Part shown: in pieces, positions 1 to 14,417 of the stretch
How positions within the stretch are numbered: position 1 is the first letter of the stretch
How the letters are laid out: each line of letters opens with the position of its first letter
Source of the DNA: Micromonospora tarapacensis
Lineage (GTDB): Bacteria > Actinomycetota > Actinomycetes > Mycobacteriales > Micromonosporaceae
Length of the DNA stretch: 64,000 nt
NCBI RefSeq assembly: GCF_019697375.1
Contig: NZ_JAHCDI010000003.1
Coordinates: forward strand, 558,001-622,000
Direction of reading: 5' to 3'
Notes under the pieces: model-generated
Databases searched by the model: none
Told to the model about the DNA's origin: nothing
What the model saw: only the letters and a program-made list of their open reading frames with translations
Position numbers and translations under genes: made by a program

Positions 1-1114
1 ACAGCACGTTGCGCGCCACCCCGTCGTTCGGTGCGTAGTAGAGGTACACCCAGTTGTTGGTGGCGAAGTCCGGGTCGAGGCGGATGCCGATCAGGCCGTC
101 CTCGTTGCCGGTGAAGACGTCGAGGTCGATGGCGGTGATCGTGCTGTCGGTGTCGGGCTTGACGATCTGCACCCGGCCGTCGCGCTCGATGTAGAAGACC
201 CGCCCGTCGGGGGCGATGTCCAGCTCCATCGGGTTGCTGGTGTTGCTGTCCAGCGTCACCTTCTCGAAGCTCTCGGTCAACGAGGCGCCGCAGTCGGCGC
301 CCACGACACCGGCCGCGGTCTGGATGCCGCCGAGCAGGTGGGCGAGGAACTCGGGCTCGGCGAACGACTCGTTGGTGTGGCCGCCGCCCGTGTACCAGGC
401 CCGGCCGCCGTCGTGGTCCTGGCACCAGGCAATCGGGTGGTCGTGACCCATGGCGCCGGACCCGGGGGAGTAGCTGGTCTCGTCGAGGGTGGCCAGCACG
501 TGCACGTCGCCGCGCGGGTTGGCCCGGAAGTTGTACCACTCGTCGAACCGGGACCAGCGTTCCGGCAGCTCCGCGGTGGACGGGTGGGCAGGATCCTCCA
601 CCTTGACCGTGGCCTGCTGGTTGGCGGGGTGGTTGTTGAAGTACGCGCCCACCAGTTCGCCGTACCAGGGCCAGTCGTACTCGGTGTCGGAGGCGGCGTG
701 GATGCCGGCGTAACCGCCGCCGGCCTGGATGTAGCGCTCGAACGCCGCCTGCTGCTCGTTGTTGAGCACGTCACCGGTGGTGGAGAGCCAGATGACCGCC
801 TGGTAGTTGGCGAGGTTGGCGTCGGTGAAGTCAGCGCTGTCCTCGGTGGCGTCGACGGTGAAGCCCTGCTCCACGCCGAGCTGTTGGATGGCGGCGATAC
901 CGGTGGGGATCGAACCGTGCCGGAAGCCGGCGGTCTTGGAGAAGACCAGGACCGAGAACGGCTCGGCCGCGGCCTCCGGGGCCGCCTGCGCGACCGGGGC
1001 GGTCCGGGTGGTGGTGGCCTGCGCGGCGGGGGCTCCGAAGAGGGTGGTCGCGGCGAGGCCGAGGGAGAGGAAGGTGGCGGTCAGGGACATGCGGGCACGA
1101 CGGGGTGGGGACAC
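1..1114 (-). CDS. Secreted ThuA-domain / glucose-sorbosone dehydrogenase-type protein (5' part only)
   Basis: The gene runs off the left edge, leaving about 371 N-terminal residues. The chosen GTG start (1114) has a well-spaced GGAG upstream and gives a basic Arg-Arg N-terminus, a hydrophobic stretch and an AQA-type cleavage site, so the product is probably exported. Residues about 45-270 read as a ThuA-like glutamine-amidotransferase-fold domain (VLVFSKTAGFRHGSI, GGGYAGIHAASDTEYDWPWY, GGHTNESF). The chain then continues into a beta-propeller start (PDGRVFYIERDGRVQIVKPD) typical of PQQ-type glucose/sorbosone dehydrogenases. In known relatives this pairing is found in large secreted proteins implicated in carbohydrate turnover, often with PKD or carbohydrate-binding modules further on, which cannot be seen here. 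The substrate is unknown. Confidence 0.8.
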   Translation of the reverse strand, partial: MSPPRRARMSLTATFLSLGLAATTLFGAPAAQATTTRTAPVAQAAPEAAAEPFSVLVFSKTAGFRHGSIPTGIAAIQQLGVEQGFTVDATEDSADFTDANLANYQAVIWLSTTGDVLNNEQQAAFERYIQAGGGYAGIHAASDTEYDWPWYGELVGAYFNNHPANQQATVKVEDPAHPSTAELPERWSRFDEWYNFRANPRGDVHVLATLDETSYSPGSGAMGHDHPIAWCQDHDGGRAWYTGGGHTNESFAEPEFLAHLLGGIQTAAGVVGADCGASLTESFEKVTLDSNTSNPMELDIAPDGRVFYIERDGRVQIVKPDTDSTITAIDLDVFTGNEDGLIGIRLDPDFATNNWVYLYYAPNDGVARNVL

Positions 1115-1448
1115 TCCGGTCTCCTTTGTCCTTGCTGGACGTGGGTCGCGGGGGTCGGCTCGCCGAAGGACCGTCCCGGATGGAGCCGAGCCGGATCACC
1201 TTGCCAAGGCCATCCGTTTCGGCATTATGTCGAGTCGCTGAACAAATTAATTCCGCTGAATCGGTTCATGACAAGGTCTCGATAGGTCACGTTTCTGCAA
1301 CGGTGGGTGACATTCCTGTCAGGACTTCGCAAAGCACCCGGCTCGCACCCGGCCACGGCGCCGGGGCGACCACCGACCGGGGCCCCGCCCGCCGCAGGGA
1401 GGGCGCCTTGGCAGCCCGGCGGATCTGCCGTACGGTGACACCGAAGTG

Positions 1449-1540
1449 ACCCACGGGAGCCCGGTCGACCGGGCTGAGAGGGGGGCTGTGAGCCCCCGAC
1501 CGTCGAACCTGATCCGGGTAATGCCGGCGCAGGGAGGAGC
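1449..1540 (+). promoter_or_regulatory. TPP riboswitch (THI box)
   Basis: The conserved thi-box elements are present in order: CTGAGAGGG near 1474, a G/C hairpin (GGGGGCT...AGCCCCC, about 1481-1497), then GAACCTGATCCGGGTAATGC from 1505 and GCGCAGGGAG. The ribosome-binding sequence GGGAGGAG (about 1532-1539) sits at the 3' edge of the aptamer, a few bases before the thiE GTG at 1547. That placement suggests translational control by sequestering the binding site, as is usual in actinobacteria. It should shut down the thiE-to-thiC operon when thiamine pyrophosphate is plentiful. Confidence 0.95.
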
Positions 1541-1546
1541 ATTGCC

Positions 1547-2165
1547 GTGCCGTCTCTGGGACGACTGCATCTGATCACCGACACCCGGCCCGGGCGGGAT
1601 CCGCTCGCCGTGCTGCGCGCCGTGCTGCCGGTGGCCCGCGCCGAGTTGGTGGTGCAGGTTCGGGTCGAGGACACCGCGACCGACCGCCAGACGTACGACC
1701 TCACCCGGCGGGTGCTCGCGCTGTGTGCACCGTACGGCGTCAACTGCCTGGTCAACGACCGGCTGCACGTCGCGCTGGCGACCGGCGCGGCGGGTGGCCA
1801 CGTCGGTGTGGAGGACCTGCCGGTGTCGGCCGCCCGGGAGGTGCTCGGCGCGACCGCGGTGCTGGGCGCCACCGCGCGAGAGCCGGCCACGGCCCGCGCG
1901 GCCGTCACCGCCGGCGCGAGCTACCTGGGGTGGGCCCCTGCCACACCACCACGACGAAGGACGGGCTGCCGCCACCGATCGGCCCGGCCGGCGTGCGGGC
2001 GGTGGCCGAGGCGGTCGACGTGCCGGTGATCGCCATCGGTGGGGTGACGGCGCGGGACGTGCCCGCACTGCGGGCCGTAGGGGCGTACAGGGTGGCGGTC
2101 GTCGGCGCCCTCTCCGGCGCAGCCGACCCGGCCCGCGCCGCCGCCGACCTGCTCCGGGGACTGTC

Positions 2166-2172
<7 letters not shown>
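1547..2172 (+). CDS. thiE: Thiamine-phosphate synthase ThiE (frame broken by one missing base)
   Basis: ThiE joins the pyrimidine (HMP-PP) and thiazole (THZ-P) halves into thiamine monophosphate. The N-terminal part (LGRLHLITDTRPGRDPL, then CLVNDRLHVALATGAAGGHVG) and the C-terminal part (GVGPCHTTTTKDGL, then VPVIAIGGVTARDVPALRAVGA) are both clearly ThiE but lie in different frames. They meet at a run of four G at 1927-1930. A fifth G restores GASYLGVGP and a 208-residue protein of normal length. The GTG start follows directly on the riboswitch. The stop overlaps the thiO GTG. A sequencing undercall is more likely than a true pseudogene, because the downstream operon is intact in design. Confidence 0.85.
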
Positions 2173-5296
<3,124 letters not shown>

Positions 5297-5348
5297 CCAC
5301 CGAACCGCAAACCTCGACAGCAAGCCCCGAGAACCCCGAGGGAGAGAC

Positions 5349-6137
5349 GTGACCCCCACCACCGTGCTCACCGTGGCCGGCTCCGACTCCGGGGGCGGCG
5401 CCGGCATCCAGGCGGACCTGAAGGTCTTCGCCGCGTTCGGCGCGTACGGCACGAGTGTGCTCACCGCGATCACCGCGCAGAACACCCGGGGCGTGGACGC
5501 CGTGCTGCCGCTGCCCCCGCAGCTGGTGACCGACCAGCTCGACAGCGTGCTGTCGGACTTCACGGTGCGGGCGGTCAAGACCGGGATGCTCGGCACCCCG
5601 GCCGTGGCGGGCGCGATCGCCGACGCGGCGGCGGCCGGTCGGCTGCCGCACCTGGTCGTGGATCCGGTGCTGGTGGCCACCAGCGGGCACCGGCTCGGCG
5701 TGGTGGAGGCGGTGCAGCGGCTGCTGCCGTACGCCCGGGTGGCGACCCCGAACAGCGCGGAGGCCGCGGCTCTCACCGGGGCCGCGGTGACCGACGTGGC
5801 GGAGATGACGGCGGCCGCGCGGGCCCTGGCGGCCGGTGGACCGGAGTGGGTGATCGTGACCGGCGGCGACGTGGACGCCGGCGCGGAGGCGGTGGACGTG
5901 CTGCACGGCCCGGACGGGACGAGGGTGCTCCGCGGCCCGCGGGTGCCGACCCGCCACACCCACGGAACCGGGTGCTCGTTCTCGGCGGCCATCGCGGTGC
6001 GGCTGGCACTGGGTGATCCGGTGCCGGCGGCGGTCGCGACCGCCAAGGAGTACGTCACCCGCGCGCTGACCGGCGCGCGGGACTGGGAGTTGGGCGCGGG
6101 ACGCGGCCCGATGGACCACTTCGGCTGGTCCGCCTGA
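5349..6137 (+). CDS. thiD: Hydroxymethylpyrimidine/phosphomethylpyrimidine kinase ThiD
   Basis: ThiD phosphorylates HMP and then HMP-P to give HMP-PP for ThiE. Ribokinase-fold hallmarks are clear: [20 protein letters not shown] at the N-terminus, [10 protein letters not shown] and [15 protein letters not shown] in the middle, and [20 protein letters not shown] carrying the catalytic aspartate-region/anion-hole glycines near the C-terminus. The chain has 262 residues. GTG 5349 is preceded by GAGGGAGAG at good spacing. It stands between tenI and thiC in the same operon. Confidence 0.93.
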   Translation: MTPTTVLTVAGSDSGGGAGIQADLKVFAAFGAYGTSVLTAITAQNTRGVDAVLPLPPQLVTDQLDSVLSDFTVRAVKTGMLGTPAVAGAIADAAAAGRLPHLVVDPVLVATSGHRLGVVEAVQRLLPYARVATPNSAEAAALTGAAVTDVAEMTAAARALAAGGPEWVIVTGGDVDAGAEAVDVLHGPDGTRVLRGPRVPTRHTHGTGCSFSAAIAVRLALGDPVPAAVATAKEYVTRALTGARDWELGAGRGPMDHFGWSA

Positions 6138-6151
6138 TCAGGGAGGCTGTC

Positions 6152-7743
<1,592 letters not shown>

Positions 7744-7807
7744 CTCCGACGCCGCCCGTCGTCGGCTGGGCCCGGCGCGCGCGTGCCGTGGTGCCGGTCG
7801 GGGACCG

Positions 7808-9998
7808 TCAGGAGCGGTGGTGCCGCCCGGTCGAACGCAACGAGCGGCGGGACGACTTCGGTGCTTCGGTCTCGTCGTCGGTCAGGGGCCGGCTGAGCCC
7901 GGCCACCCAGTCGACGTACTCCTCGTCCTGTTCCGGCAGCGGCTCGTCGCGTTCGGCCACGGCATCGGCCTCGCCGGAGCGCGGCCTACCCCGGCGGAAC
8001 AGTCCCCGGCGGCCCCGGCCGGGCCCGCTGTCCGGCTGGACGTCCTCGGCGCGGGCTGCCGGTGGCCTGGTGAAGGCGGCCGACAGATCCCGGGCGGTGG
8101 CCGTCGGGTCGGTGGAGACATCCGGGGCGGCGGCGAGGGGCGCCGGCACCTCCCGGGCCGTCGGTGCCGCCTCCGCGCCGTGCTGACCGGCCGGATCGGC
8201 GCCGGTGGGTCCGGTTGGCTCGGTGTCAGGCTCGGCGGCCGGGCGGGAGTCGGCCGGGCCGGAGTCGGTTGGGCCGGAGTCGGCCGGGCGGGAGTCGGTT
8301 GGGCGGGAGTCGGTTGGGCCGGTCCGGGCTGAGCTGGTGGGGGTTTCGGCCTCGCCGGCCGGCTGCGGAGCGCGCTGCCCGCCGGGGGCGAACGCGTTCC
8401 AGGTCGTCGACCGGTTCAGATCCGGCATCGGAAACCGGTGCCGGGGTCGCGGCGTCACCCCGGGCACCGCCTCGATAGTCCCGCCGCCGGTGGCATTCTC
8501 CGCGGGTGCGGGTGCGGGTGCGGGTGCGGGTGCGGGTGCGGGTGCGGGTGCGGGTGCGGGCACGGGTGCGGGCACGGGTGTCGGTGGTGTGGCCCGCGGC
8601 GGCGAGAGGTCGCTGCCGTCGCCGAACCGTGCCGACTCGGGCGCCTGCTCGGGCGCCGGGTCCGGCGCCTGCTCGGGATCGCCGTCCGTGGTGGCCGGCG
8701 GCCGGGCGCTCTGCCGCTCCGGGTCGGTGCCCGTCGCCGGTGGCTCGGCCGAGTCGATCAGCTCGCCGTCCGCCGGTACGTCTGCCGCCGGCCGGCGCCG
8801 GCGGCCGGCTCGCGGGGGTGACATCGCCGTCGGCCGGCGCTTTCGGTGCTGCCGGTGCGCTTGTGGCCTCCGCTGCCCCCGGTGCGCTCGTGGCGGCCGG
8901 TGCGTCGCTTCGGCCGTCCGGCCAGTGCCAGTGGGGTGGGGAGCCGTCAGCGCCGGCAGAGTCCGGGCCCGTGCCGGTGCGCGTACCGCCGCCCGGACCG
9001 GTGCCGGTCCGGGCGGCGACGACGATGGCCGAACTCGCGGCGGGCCTCGTGCCGGCCGGACCGCCGGCCGACGACGGAAGAGTGGGCGCCGCGGGCAGCG
9101 GCTGGAGGATGGCGGTCGGCTCGATGGCCGTGCCGGCGGTGCGTGGCCCACCCGGTGTCCAGGGCAGCAGGGCGGCGGCGGTCGAGCCGAGCGCGCCGAC
9201 GACGACGGCGATCAGTGCGCCGTAGTAGGGCGTGAGTTGGTAACGGTCGCCGGCGTCGCCGGGCCCGGCGGCCAGGTAGGCGAACGCCACCAGCACCGGA
9301 CCGGCGACGCCGCTCGGCGCGCTGACCAGCGGCGGATGCCCGCGCCACCGGGCCAGGGCGGCCGTCGCCGCGCCGGCCAGCAGCGTCGACGTCGGCAGGA
9401 TCAGCAGCGCCAGTCGTTGTGCCGCGTCGGCGGAGAGCCACGCCGGCTCCAGCACGCCGAGGCGTACCGGGAACAGCGGCCCGCTCGCTCCGAGCGACGG
9501 TACGACCGACAGCAGCGCGAGCAGCCACACCACCGCTGCGACCGCGGCCATGTTCCAGGCGAGCGGAGGCCGGACCAGCACGGCCAACGCGGCGCCCGCG
9601 CCGACCACCGCACCGAGGCCGGCGCAGATGGCCACGGCCCAGACCGGGTCGACCGAGATGAGCTCGGCACCGCGGGCCGGCTGCATGCACAACGGAGCCA
9701 CGACGGTGGCGCCCAGGGCGGCGCTGCCCGCGACCGCCAACCGCCGGGCTGTCCCGGTGAGCTGCTCGTCGTGGCGGGTCAGCCGCTCGGTGAGCACGGC
9801 ACCGATCACGGCGGCGTTGGTCGCGAACCAGCCGGCCCAGACGAGCTGGGCCGGCCACTGGTTGACGGTGACGCCGGTGAAGACGCCGGTGAGCCGGACG
9901 ATGCCGAAGCCGAAGGCGAGGCCGAGCTGCCCGGCGCCGGCCAGCAGGCTGACGCCGAACGCCGTGATCAGTAGCCGGCTCAAGGTCCGATGGGCCAT
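7808..9998 (-). CDS. Membrane protein with Pro/Ala-rich cytoplasmic tail (function unknown; frame broken)
   Basis: I do not recognise a characterised family. The N-terminal half (about 320 residues) has roughly eight hydrophobic segments (LLITAFGVSLLAGAGQLGLA, AAVAAVVWLLALLSVVP, YYGALIAVVVGALGSTAAAL). The rest is a long hydrophilic, Pro/Ala/Asp-rich tail containing a (PA)n run and degenerate TDSRP/ADSGP repeats. It ends in a compact segment GRGRRGLFRRGRPRSGEAD. The tail continues in a different frame from about 8784-8795 (net one extra or two missing bases), which restores PAPAADVPADGELIDS. The start ATG 9998 is preferred over GTG 10025, giving about 730 residues. Topology suggests an integral membrane protein with a disordered tail. 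Confidence 0.6.
8502..8580. repeat. GCGGGT hexanucleotide tandem repeat
   Basis: About thirteen units of GCGGGT, with two variant GCACGG-type units near the right end. On the minus strand they encode alternating Pro-Ala in the tail of the membrane protein. Because the unit is six bases, changes in copy number alter tail length without breaking the frame. Confidence 0.9.
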
Positions 9999-10076
9999 GA
10001 CCGGAACGTTACGGTCCGTCGCCACCGATCGCCACCGGCGCGCCGTGCGGAGCCGGAGTACCTGCTGGTGGTGGGT

Positions 10077-10421
10077 CTACTTGAGCTCCACCAGCCGGGC
10101 AAGGTATGTCGTGTCACCGACGTTTGTGAGCATGTGCACCGCCCCGGGATCGCGGTAGACCACCCCACCGGTCGGCTCGTCCGCATCGATCCTGGTGCCG
10201 TCGACGGTCTGCACCACGTTCTTCGCGCCCTGCACGGCGACCACCAGGTAGGGATGGTCGTGCCGGTGCAGCGGCTGCCGCTCACCCGGCGCCAACCGGA
10301 TGTGCCAGACCCGGACCCGGTCGTTCTCGAAGACGACCTCCTGCCCCACCGGCCCGAGCGCGGGCTCCGGGCCGTTCGGATCGAGGCCGTTCGGATCGAG
10401 GCCGGTCGCATCTCCGGTCAT
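10077..10421 (-). CDS. Small cupin-domain protein
   Basis: A 114-residue protein with a single cupin barrel. VRVWHIRLAPGERQPLHRHD and HPYLVVAVQGAK supply the metal-binding histidines (HRHDHPY), and DPGAVHMLTNVG gives the second cupin motif histidine. The N-terminus has a short Gly-Leu-Asp-Pro-Asn duplication. The ATG overlaps the stop of the LLM oxidoreductase upstream (ATGA), so the two are translationally coupled and probably work in one pathway. The substrate cannot be deduced. Confidence 0.75.
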   Translation of the reverse strand: MTGDATGLDPNGLDPNGPEPALGPVGQEVVFENDRVRVWHIRLAPGERQPLHRHDHPYLVVAVQGAKNVVQTVDGTRIDADEPTGGVVYRDPGAVHMLTNVGDTTYLARLVELK

Positions 10422-11368
10422 CGGGTCGCGTCCAGTCGGGGAAGCACCTCGGCGGCGATGAGGTCCAGATGGTCCAGGTCGCTGAGGTCGATCAGGCGCA
10501 GGTGCACCCGGGTCGCGCCGATCGCCGCGAATTCGCCGATCCGGTCGACCAACTGTTCCGGCGATCCGACCACCGGGTCCTCGGGTGGCAGGGCGCTCTT
10601 GGCGTGCAGCGGTGCCGCCCGCCGCCGGGCCTCGGCGTCGTTGCGGCCGATCGCCACCACGATGCCGGCGGAGAGCGTCAGCGGCCGGCGTCCCGAGCCG
10701 TGGCGGTCGACCCGGTGGCACGCCTCGCGTACCCGCTCGTACGCCTCGGTGGTCTGGTCCACGCCGGTGAAGGGCACGTTGAACTCGTCGGCGTACCGGG
10801 CCGCCAGTTCCGGTGTCCGCTTGGGACCGCGTCCGCCGACGATGACCGGCGGCCCGGGGGTCTGCACGGGCTTCGGCAGGGCGGGGGAGTCGGTAAGCCG
10901 GTAGTGGTCGCCGGTGTAGCTGAACGTCCCGCCCGACGGGGTGCCCCACAGCCCCGTGATCACTTCGAGCTGTTCGGTGAGCAGGTCGAAGCGTTCGTTG
11001 ATGCCGGGAAACGGAATGCCGTACGAGACGTGCTCACGCGCGTACCAGCCGGCGCCGATGCCCAACTCGATCCGGCCGCCACTCATCTGGTCGACCTGGG
11101 CCACCATCACGGCCAGCGGGCCGGGCAGCCGGAAGGTCGCCGAGGTGACCAGCGTGCCCAGCCGGATCCGGCTGGTCTCCCGGGCGAGTGCCGCCAGCGT
11201 CAGCCAGGCGTCGGTCGGGCCCGGCAGGGCCGGTTCGTCGCCCATGGCCTGGTAGTGGTCGGCGCGGAAGAAGCCCTCGAACCCGCCCTCCTCGGCCAGC
11301 CGGGCGAACCGGAGCTGGTCGTCGTAGCTGGCGCCCCGGTGCGGCTCCGTGAAGACGGCCACCCGCAT
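10418..11368 (-). CDS. LLM-class flavin/F420-dependent oxidoreductase
   Basis: A luciferase-like TIM-barrel protein of 316 residues. Family features are FARLAEEGGFEGFFRADHY near the start, SRIRLGTLVTSATFRLPGPL, GGRIELGIGAGWYAREHVSYG and PPVIVGGRGPKRTPELAARY. The group includes many F420-dependent reductases in actinobacteria, but the cofactor is inferred rather than seen. It lies head-to-tail with the ABC ATPase gene upstream (two-base gap) and overlaps the cupin downstream. Confidence 0.85.
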   Translation of the reverse strand: MRVAVFTEPHRGASYDDQLRFARLAEEGGFEGFFRADHYQAMGDEPALPGPTDAWLTLAALARETSRIRLGTLVTSATFRLPGPLAVMVAQVDQMSGGRIELGIGAGWYAREHVSYGIPFPGINERFDLLTEQLEVITGLWGTPSGGTFSYTGDHYRLTDSPALPKPVQTPGPPVIVGGRGPKRTPELAARYADEFNVPFTGVDQTTEAYERVREACHRVDRHGSGRRPLTLSAGIVVAIGRNDAEARRRAAPLHAKSALPPEDPVVGSPEQLVDRIGEFAAIGATRVHLRLIDLSDLDHLDLIAAEVLPRLDATR

Positions 11369-11370
11369 GC

Positions 11371-12156
11371 CTATCGTCCCTCCGTGCCGGCGCTCGCCGG
11401 CTCGTTGCGTTCCATCAGCAGTTCGTGCAGGTCGGCACTGACCCGGGCGACGTCCGCCAGGTGGGCGTTGCGGCCGAGGGTGCGGGGCCGGGGAATGTTC
11501 ACGTCGACGACCTTCCGGACCCGGCCGGGGCGCGGGCTGAGCACGACCACCCGGTCGGCGAGCAGCACCGCCTCGTCGATGGAGTGGGTGACGAAGACCA
11601 CGGTGGCGCCGTTGCGCATGTGCACTCGCTGTAACTCACCGGCCAGCTCCTCGCGGGTGAGCGCGTCGAGCGCGGAGAAGGGTTCGTCCATCAGCATCAC
11701 CCGGGGGTCGCCGATCAGCGACCGGCACAGGGAGACCCGCTGCTGCATGCCGCCGGACAGCTCGTGCGGCAACCGCTTCTCGAAGCCGGACAGCCCGGCC
11801 ACGTCGAGCAGGTCCCGCGCCCGGTCCCGGTGCCTGGCGCGCCGCCAACCGAAGATCTCGACCGGGAGCAGCACATTGTCCAGGACCGTGCGCCACGGCA
11901 GCAGTGCCGGCCGTTGGAAGAGCATGGCGATGTCCCGCCGTGGCCCGGTGACCGGCGTGCCGGCGACGGTGACCTCACCCGAGGTGACCGGGATCAGGCC
12001 GGAGATCAGGCGAAGCAGGGTGGACTTGCCGCATCCGGAGCGGCCGAGCACCGCGACGAACTCGCCCTCGGCGACGTCGAGGTCGATGCCGCGCAACGCC
12101 TCGACCCGGCCGGCGCGGCCGTCGAAGGTCCGCGACACTTCGGACAGTCGGATCAT
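11371..12156 (-). CDS. ABC transporter ATPase (nitrate/sulfonate/THI5-type family)
   Basis: Walker A GRSGCGKSTLLRLISGLIPV, Q-loop FQRPALLPWRT, signature LSGGMQQRVSL, Walker B VMLMDEPFSALDA and switch His (VTHSIDEAVLLADRV) are all intact. The family is the TauB/SsuB/ThiZ type. ATG 12156 has GGGAGG about nine bases upstream and starts MIRLSEVSRTF, the expected N-terminus; an ORF start at 12228 is less likely. The matching binding protein (12426) and permease (13554) are on the opposite strand, so the transporter is encoded by two divergent units with about 270 bp of shared upstream DNA. Confidence 0.88.
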   Translation of the reverse strand: MIRLSEVSRTFDGRAGRVEALRGIDLDVAEGEFVAVLGRSGCGKSTLLRLISGLIPVTSGEVTVAGTPVTGPRRDIAMLFQRPALLPWRTVLDNVLLPVEIFGWRRARHRDRARDLLDVAGLSGFEKRLPHELSGGMQQRVSLCRSLIGDPRVMLMDEPFSALDALTREELAGELQRVHMRNGATVVFVTHSIDEAVLLADRVVVLSPRPGRVRKVVDVNIPRPRTLGRNAHLADVARVSADLHELLMERNEPASAGTEGR

Positions 12157-12425
12157 CTCCGGCGGGCCTCCCCTGAGTGGGTGGTCAGGAATCCGCCAAA
12201 GGCTATCGGTACCGGTGCCGAATCGCACCGTCCGGGTTGGACATCACTTTGTATCCGTTCCGCAACCCGATACGCCTGGCGTCGCAAAGGTGGGGTTCTC
12301 GTACGCTGTGCCCGCGAAGAGTCCCCCTCGTACGCGGTGTCGGCTTCCGTCCCGGCTGCCGGTGCCGCCCCGACAACTCCCTTCCGGTGGCCCGACGCCC
12401 CGGTTGGAAAGGACAAGGTGCACTG

Positions 12426-13454
12426 ATGAGAAGGCTGACCCGTACGGTCGCCGCGGCCACGATGGCCTCCGCCCTCGCCCTGGTTTCCGCATGCAGCAGC
12501 GGCTCGGACGACGCCGACGACAACAGCGGCGTGGGCTCGTCACTGGAGCAGGTGACATACCTCACCTCGTTCGGCAACTTCGGCCGTGACGCCTACGCCT
12601 GGGTGGCCAAGGAGAAGGGCTTCTTCAAGGAGGCCGGCTTCGAGGTCGAGATCAAGCCCGGGCAGGGCACCGGCTCGATCATCCAGACGGTCGTCGGTGG
12701 TCAGGCGCACTTCGGCCCGATCGACCTGACCGGTGGGCTGCTCCAGTTCGGCAACGGTGACGCCAAGGACTTCGTCGCGGTGGCCGCCATCCAGCAGCGC
12801 ACGATGGCGGCCATCGCCACCGTCGAGGGCACCGGCATCAACACCCCGAAGGACCTGGAGGGCAAGAAGCTCGCGGACACCCCCGGCTCGGTGGTCCGCA
12901 ACCTTTTCCCGACGTACGCCCGGCTGGCCGGCGTCGACTACACCAAGGTGACCTGGGTCAATGGTGAGGCACAGACCCTGATGGGCACCCTGGCCTCCGG
13001 CTCGGTCGACGGCATCGGCCAGTTCGTCGTCGGCCAGCCGACCATCGAGACGGTGACCAAGAAGAAGGCCGTCCTGCTGCCCTACAGCAATGTGATGCAG
13101 GACCTCTACGGCAACGTGCTGATCACCTCCAAGCAGATCGCCACCGAGAAGCCAGAGATGGTCAAGCGGTTCACCGCGGCGCTGCTCAAGGGCCTGGAGT
13201 ACGCGCTGACCAACCCGCAGGAGGCGGCCGAGATCCTGGCGAAGAACGTCGACGCCGTGGTGCCGGAGGCGGCTGCCGCCGAGTTGCAGCTGATGGCCGG
13301 GTACGTCCGGTCCAGCAACTCCGGCACCGCGCTGGGCACGCTGGACAGCGGCCGGGTCGCCAAGAGCATCGCGATCCTGCGTGGCGCCGGCGCGCTGAAG
13401 TCGGACCTCACCCCCGACCAGATCATCGACTTCAGCCTCGTGCCGACGGCCTGA
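12426..13454 (+). CDS. NMT1/THI5-like ABC substrate-binding lipoprotein
   Basis: A 342-residue extracellular binding protein. The N-terminus has a basic region, a hydrophobic core and the lipobox LVSACSS, so the mature protein is probably anchored through Cys. The body shows the SsuA/THI5 fold: YLTSFGNFGRDAYAWVAKEK, GQGTGSIIQTVVGGQAHFG, DLEGKKLADTPGSVVRNLFP. Members bind nitrate, sulfonates, taurine or thiamine precursors. The short distance to the thiamine operon makes a pyrimidine precursor possible, but no THI box precedes it, so the ligand stays open. Confidence 0.85.
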   Translation: MRRLTRTVAAATMASALALVSACSSGSDDADDNSGVGSSLEQVTYLTSFGNFGRDAYAWVAKEKGFFKEAGFEVEIKPGQGTGSIIQTVVGGQAHFGPIDLTGGLLQFGNGDAKDFVAVAAIQQRTMAAIATVEGTGINTPKDLEGKKLADTPGSVVRNLFPTYARLAGVDYTKVTWVNGEAQTLMGTLASGSVDGIGQFVVGQPTIETVTKKKAVLLPYSNVMQDLYGNVLITSKQIATEKPEMVKRFTAALLKGLEYALTNPQEAAEILAKNVDAVVPEAAAAELQLMAGYVRSSNSGTALGTLDSGRVAKSIAILRGAGALKSDLTPDQIIDFSLVPTA

Positions 13455-13472
13455 GGTCGACAAGTCCCGCAC

Positions 13473-13510
13473 GGGGTACGCCGCACCGGGCAACCGGTGC
13501 GGCGTACCCC
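13473..13510 (+). other. Intercistronic hairpin between binding-protein and permease genes
   Basis: Perfect 17-bp arms (13473-13489 and 13494-13510) with a GCAA tetraloop. It lies 19 bases after the binding-protein stop and 43 bases before the permease start. Such hairpins often protect the upstream message or reduce read-through, giving more binding protein than permease. Confidence 0.8.
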
Positions 13511-13553
13511 CGTTTCCCGCCCGCGCGAGGGCACCGAACCGCAGGAGGATCCG

Positions 13554-14413
13554 ATGACCGACGTCCGCCCACGGCCGCTGGCGGCGACGCTCGCGCCCGA
13601 GCCGCCCCGGTCGCACCGCCTGGTCGCCGGTGGCGGCCGGCGACCCTGCGGGGCGGTGCGGTCGCGGCGCTGCTGCCGGCCGCCGGGCTCCTGATCGCGC
13701 TCGGTGGCTGGTGGCTGGTGGCCCGGTTGGAGCTGATCCACCCGGCGGCCCTACCGCCGCCCGGCGACGTGCTGGCCGCGTTCTCCGAGCGGCCGGAGCG
13801 GCTGCTGGAACACACCGCCGCCACCACCGGCGAGATCCTGTTCGGTTTCGCCCTCTCCGCCGCGGCCGGGGTCCTGATCGGCCTGGCGCTGGCCGCCTCC
13901 CGGGCGGTCGAGCGGATGTTCACCCCGCTGCTGGTCGCCGTCAACGCGGTGCCGAAGATCACTCTCGGTCCGCTGCTGGTGGTGGCTCTCGGCTGGGGTC
14001 AGAAGCCCATCCTGACCATGGTCTTCCTGCTCTGCTTCTTTCCGATCGTGCTGTCGACCGCGACCGGCCTGACCACCACGCCGGCCGAACTGGCCGAGCT
14101 GGTGCGGTCCTGGAACGCCTCCCGGTGGCAGGCGTTCCGCAAGGTCCGCTTCCCGGCCGCCCTGCCGCAGATCTTCGTGGGTCTCAAGGTGGCCATGCCG
14201 CTGGCCGCGATCGGTGCCGTGATCGGCGAGTTCCAGGCCGGCGAAGGTGGTCTCGGCTACGTCATCCAGCAGTACGCCGGCATCGGCGACACCGCCACCG
14301 CATGGGCGGCGATCATCCTGGTCGCCCTCGTCAGCATCATGCTCTACGCCGCACTGGTGCTCGTCGAGCGGCGCAGCCTGCCGTGGCTGCGCGAGACCAC
14401 CTCCAGCCGCTGA
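13554..14413 (+). CDS. ABC transporter permease (frame broken by one missing base)
   Basis: Inner-membrane subunit of the THI5-type transporter. The BPD_transp_1 region includes LFGFALSAAAGVLIGLALAA, VPKITLGPLLVVALGWGQKP and the EAA-loop-like RSWNASRWQAFRKVRFPAAL. The N-terminal 26 residues (MTDVRPRPLAATLAPEPPR...) are in another frame. One added G in CCGGTGG (13629-13630) joins them through GWRPATLRGG to the first membrane segment, for 286 residues. The ATG at 13554 has GCAGGAGGATCCG upstream. Using only the internal GTG 13718 would remove the first membrane helix. Confidence 0.82.
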
Positions 14414-14417
14414 CCGA

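Noticed and set aside
8502..8580. Short regular repeats that could suggest a CRISPR array
   Set aside because: The unit is six bases with no spacers and it lies in frame inside a gene, so it is a coding microsatellite.
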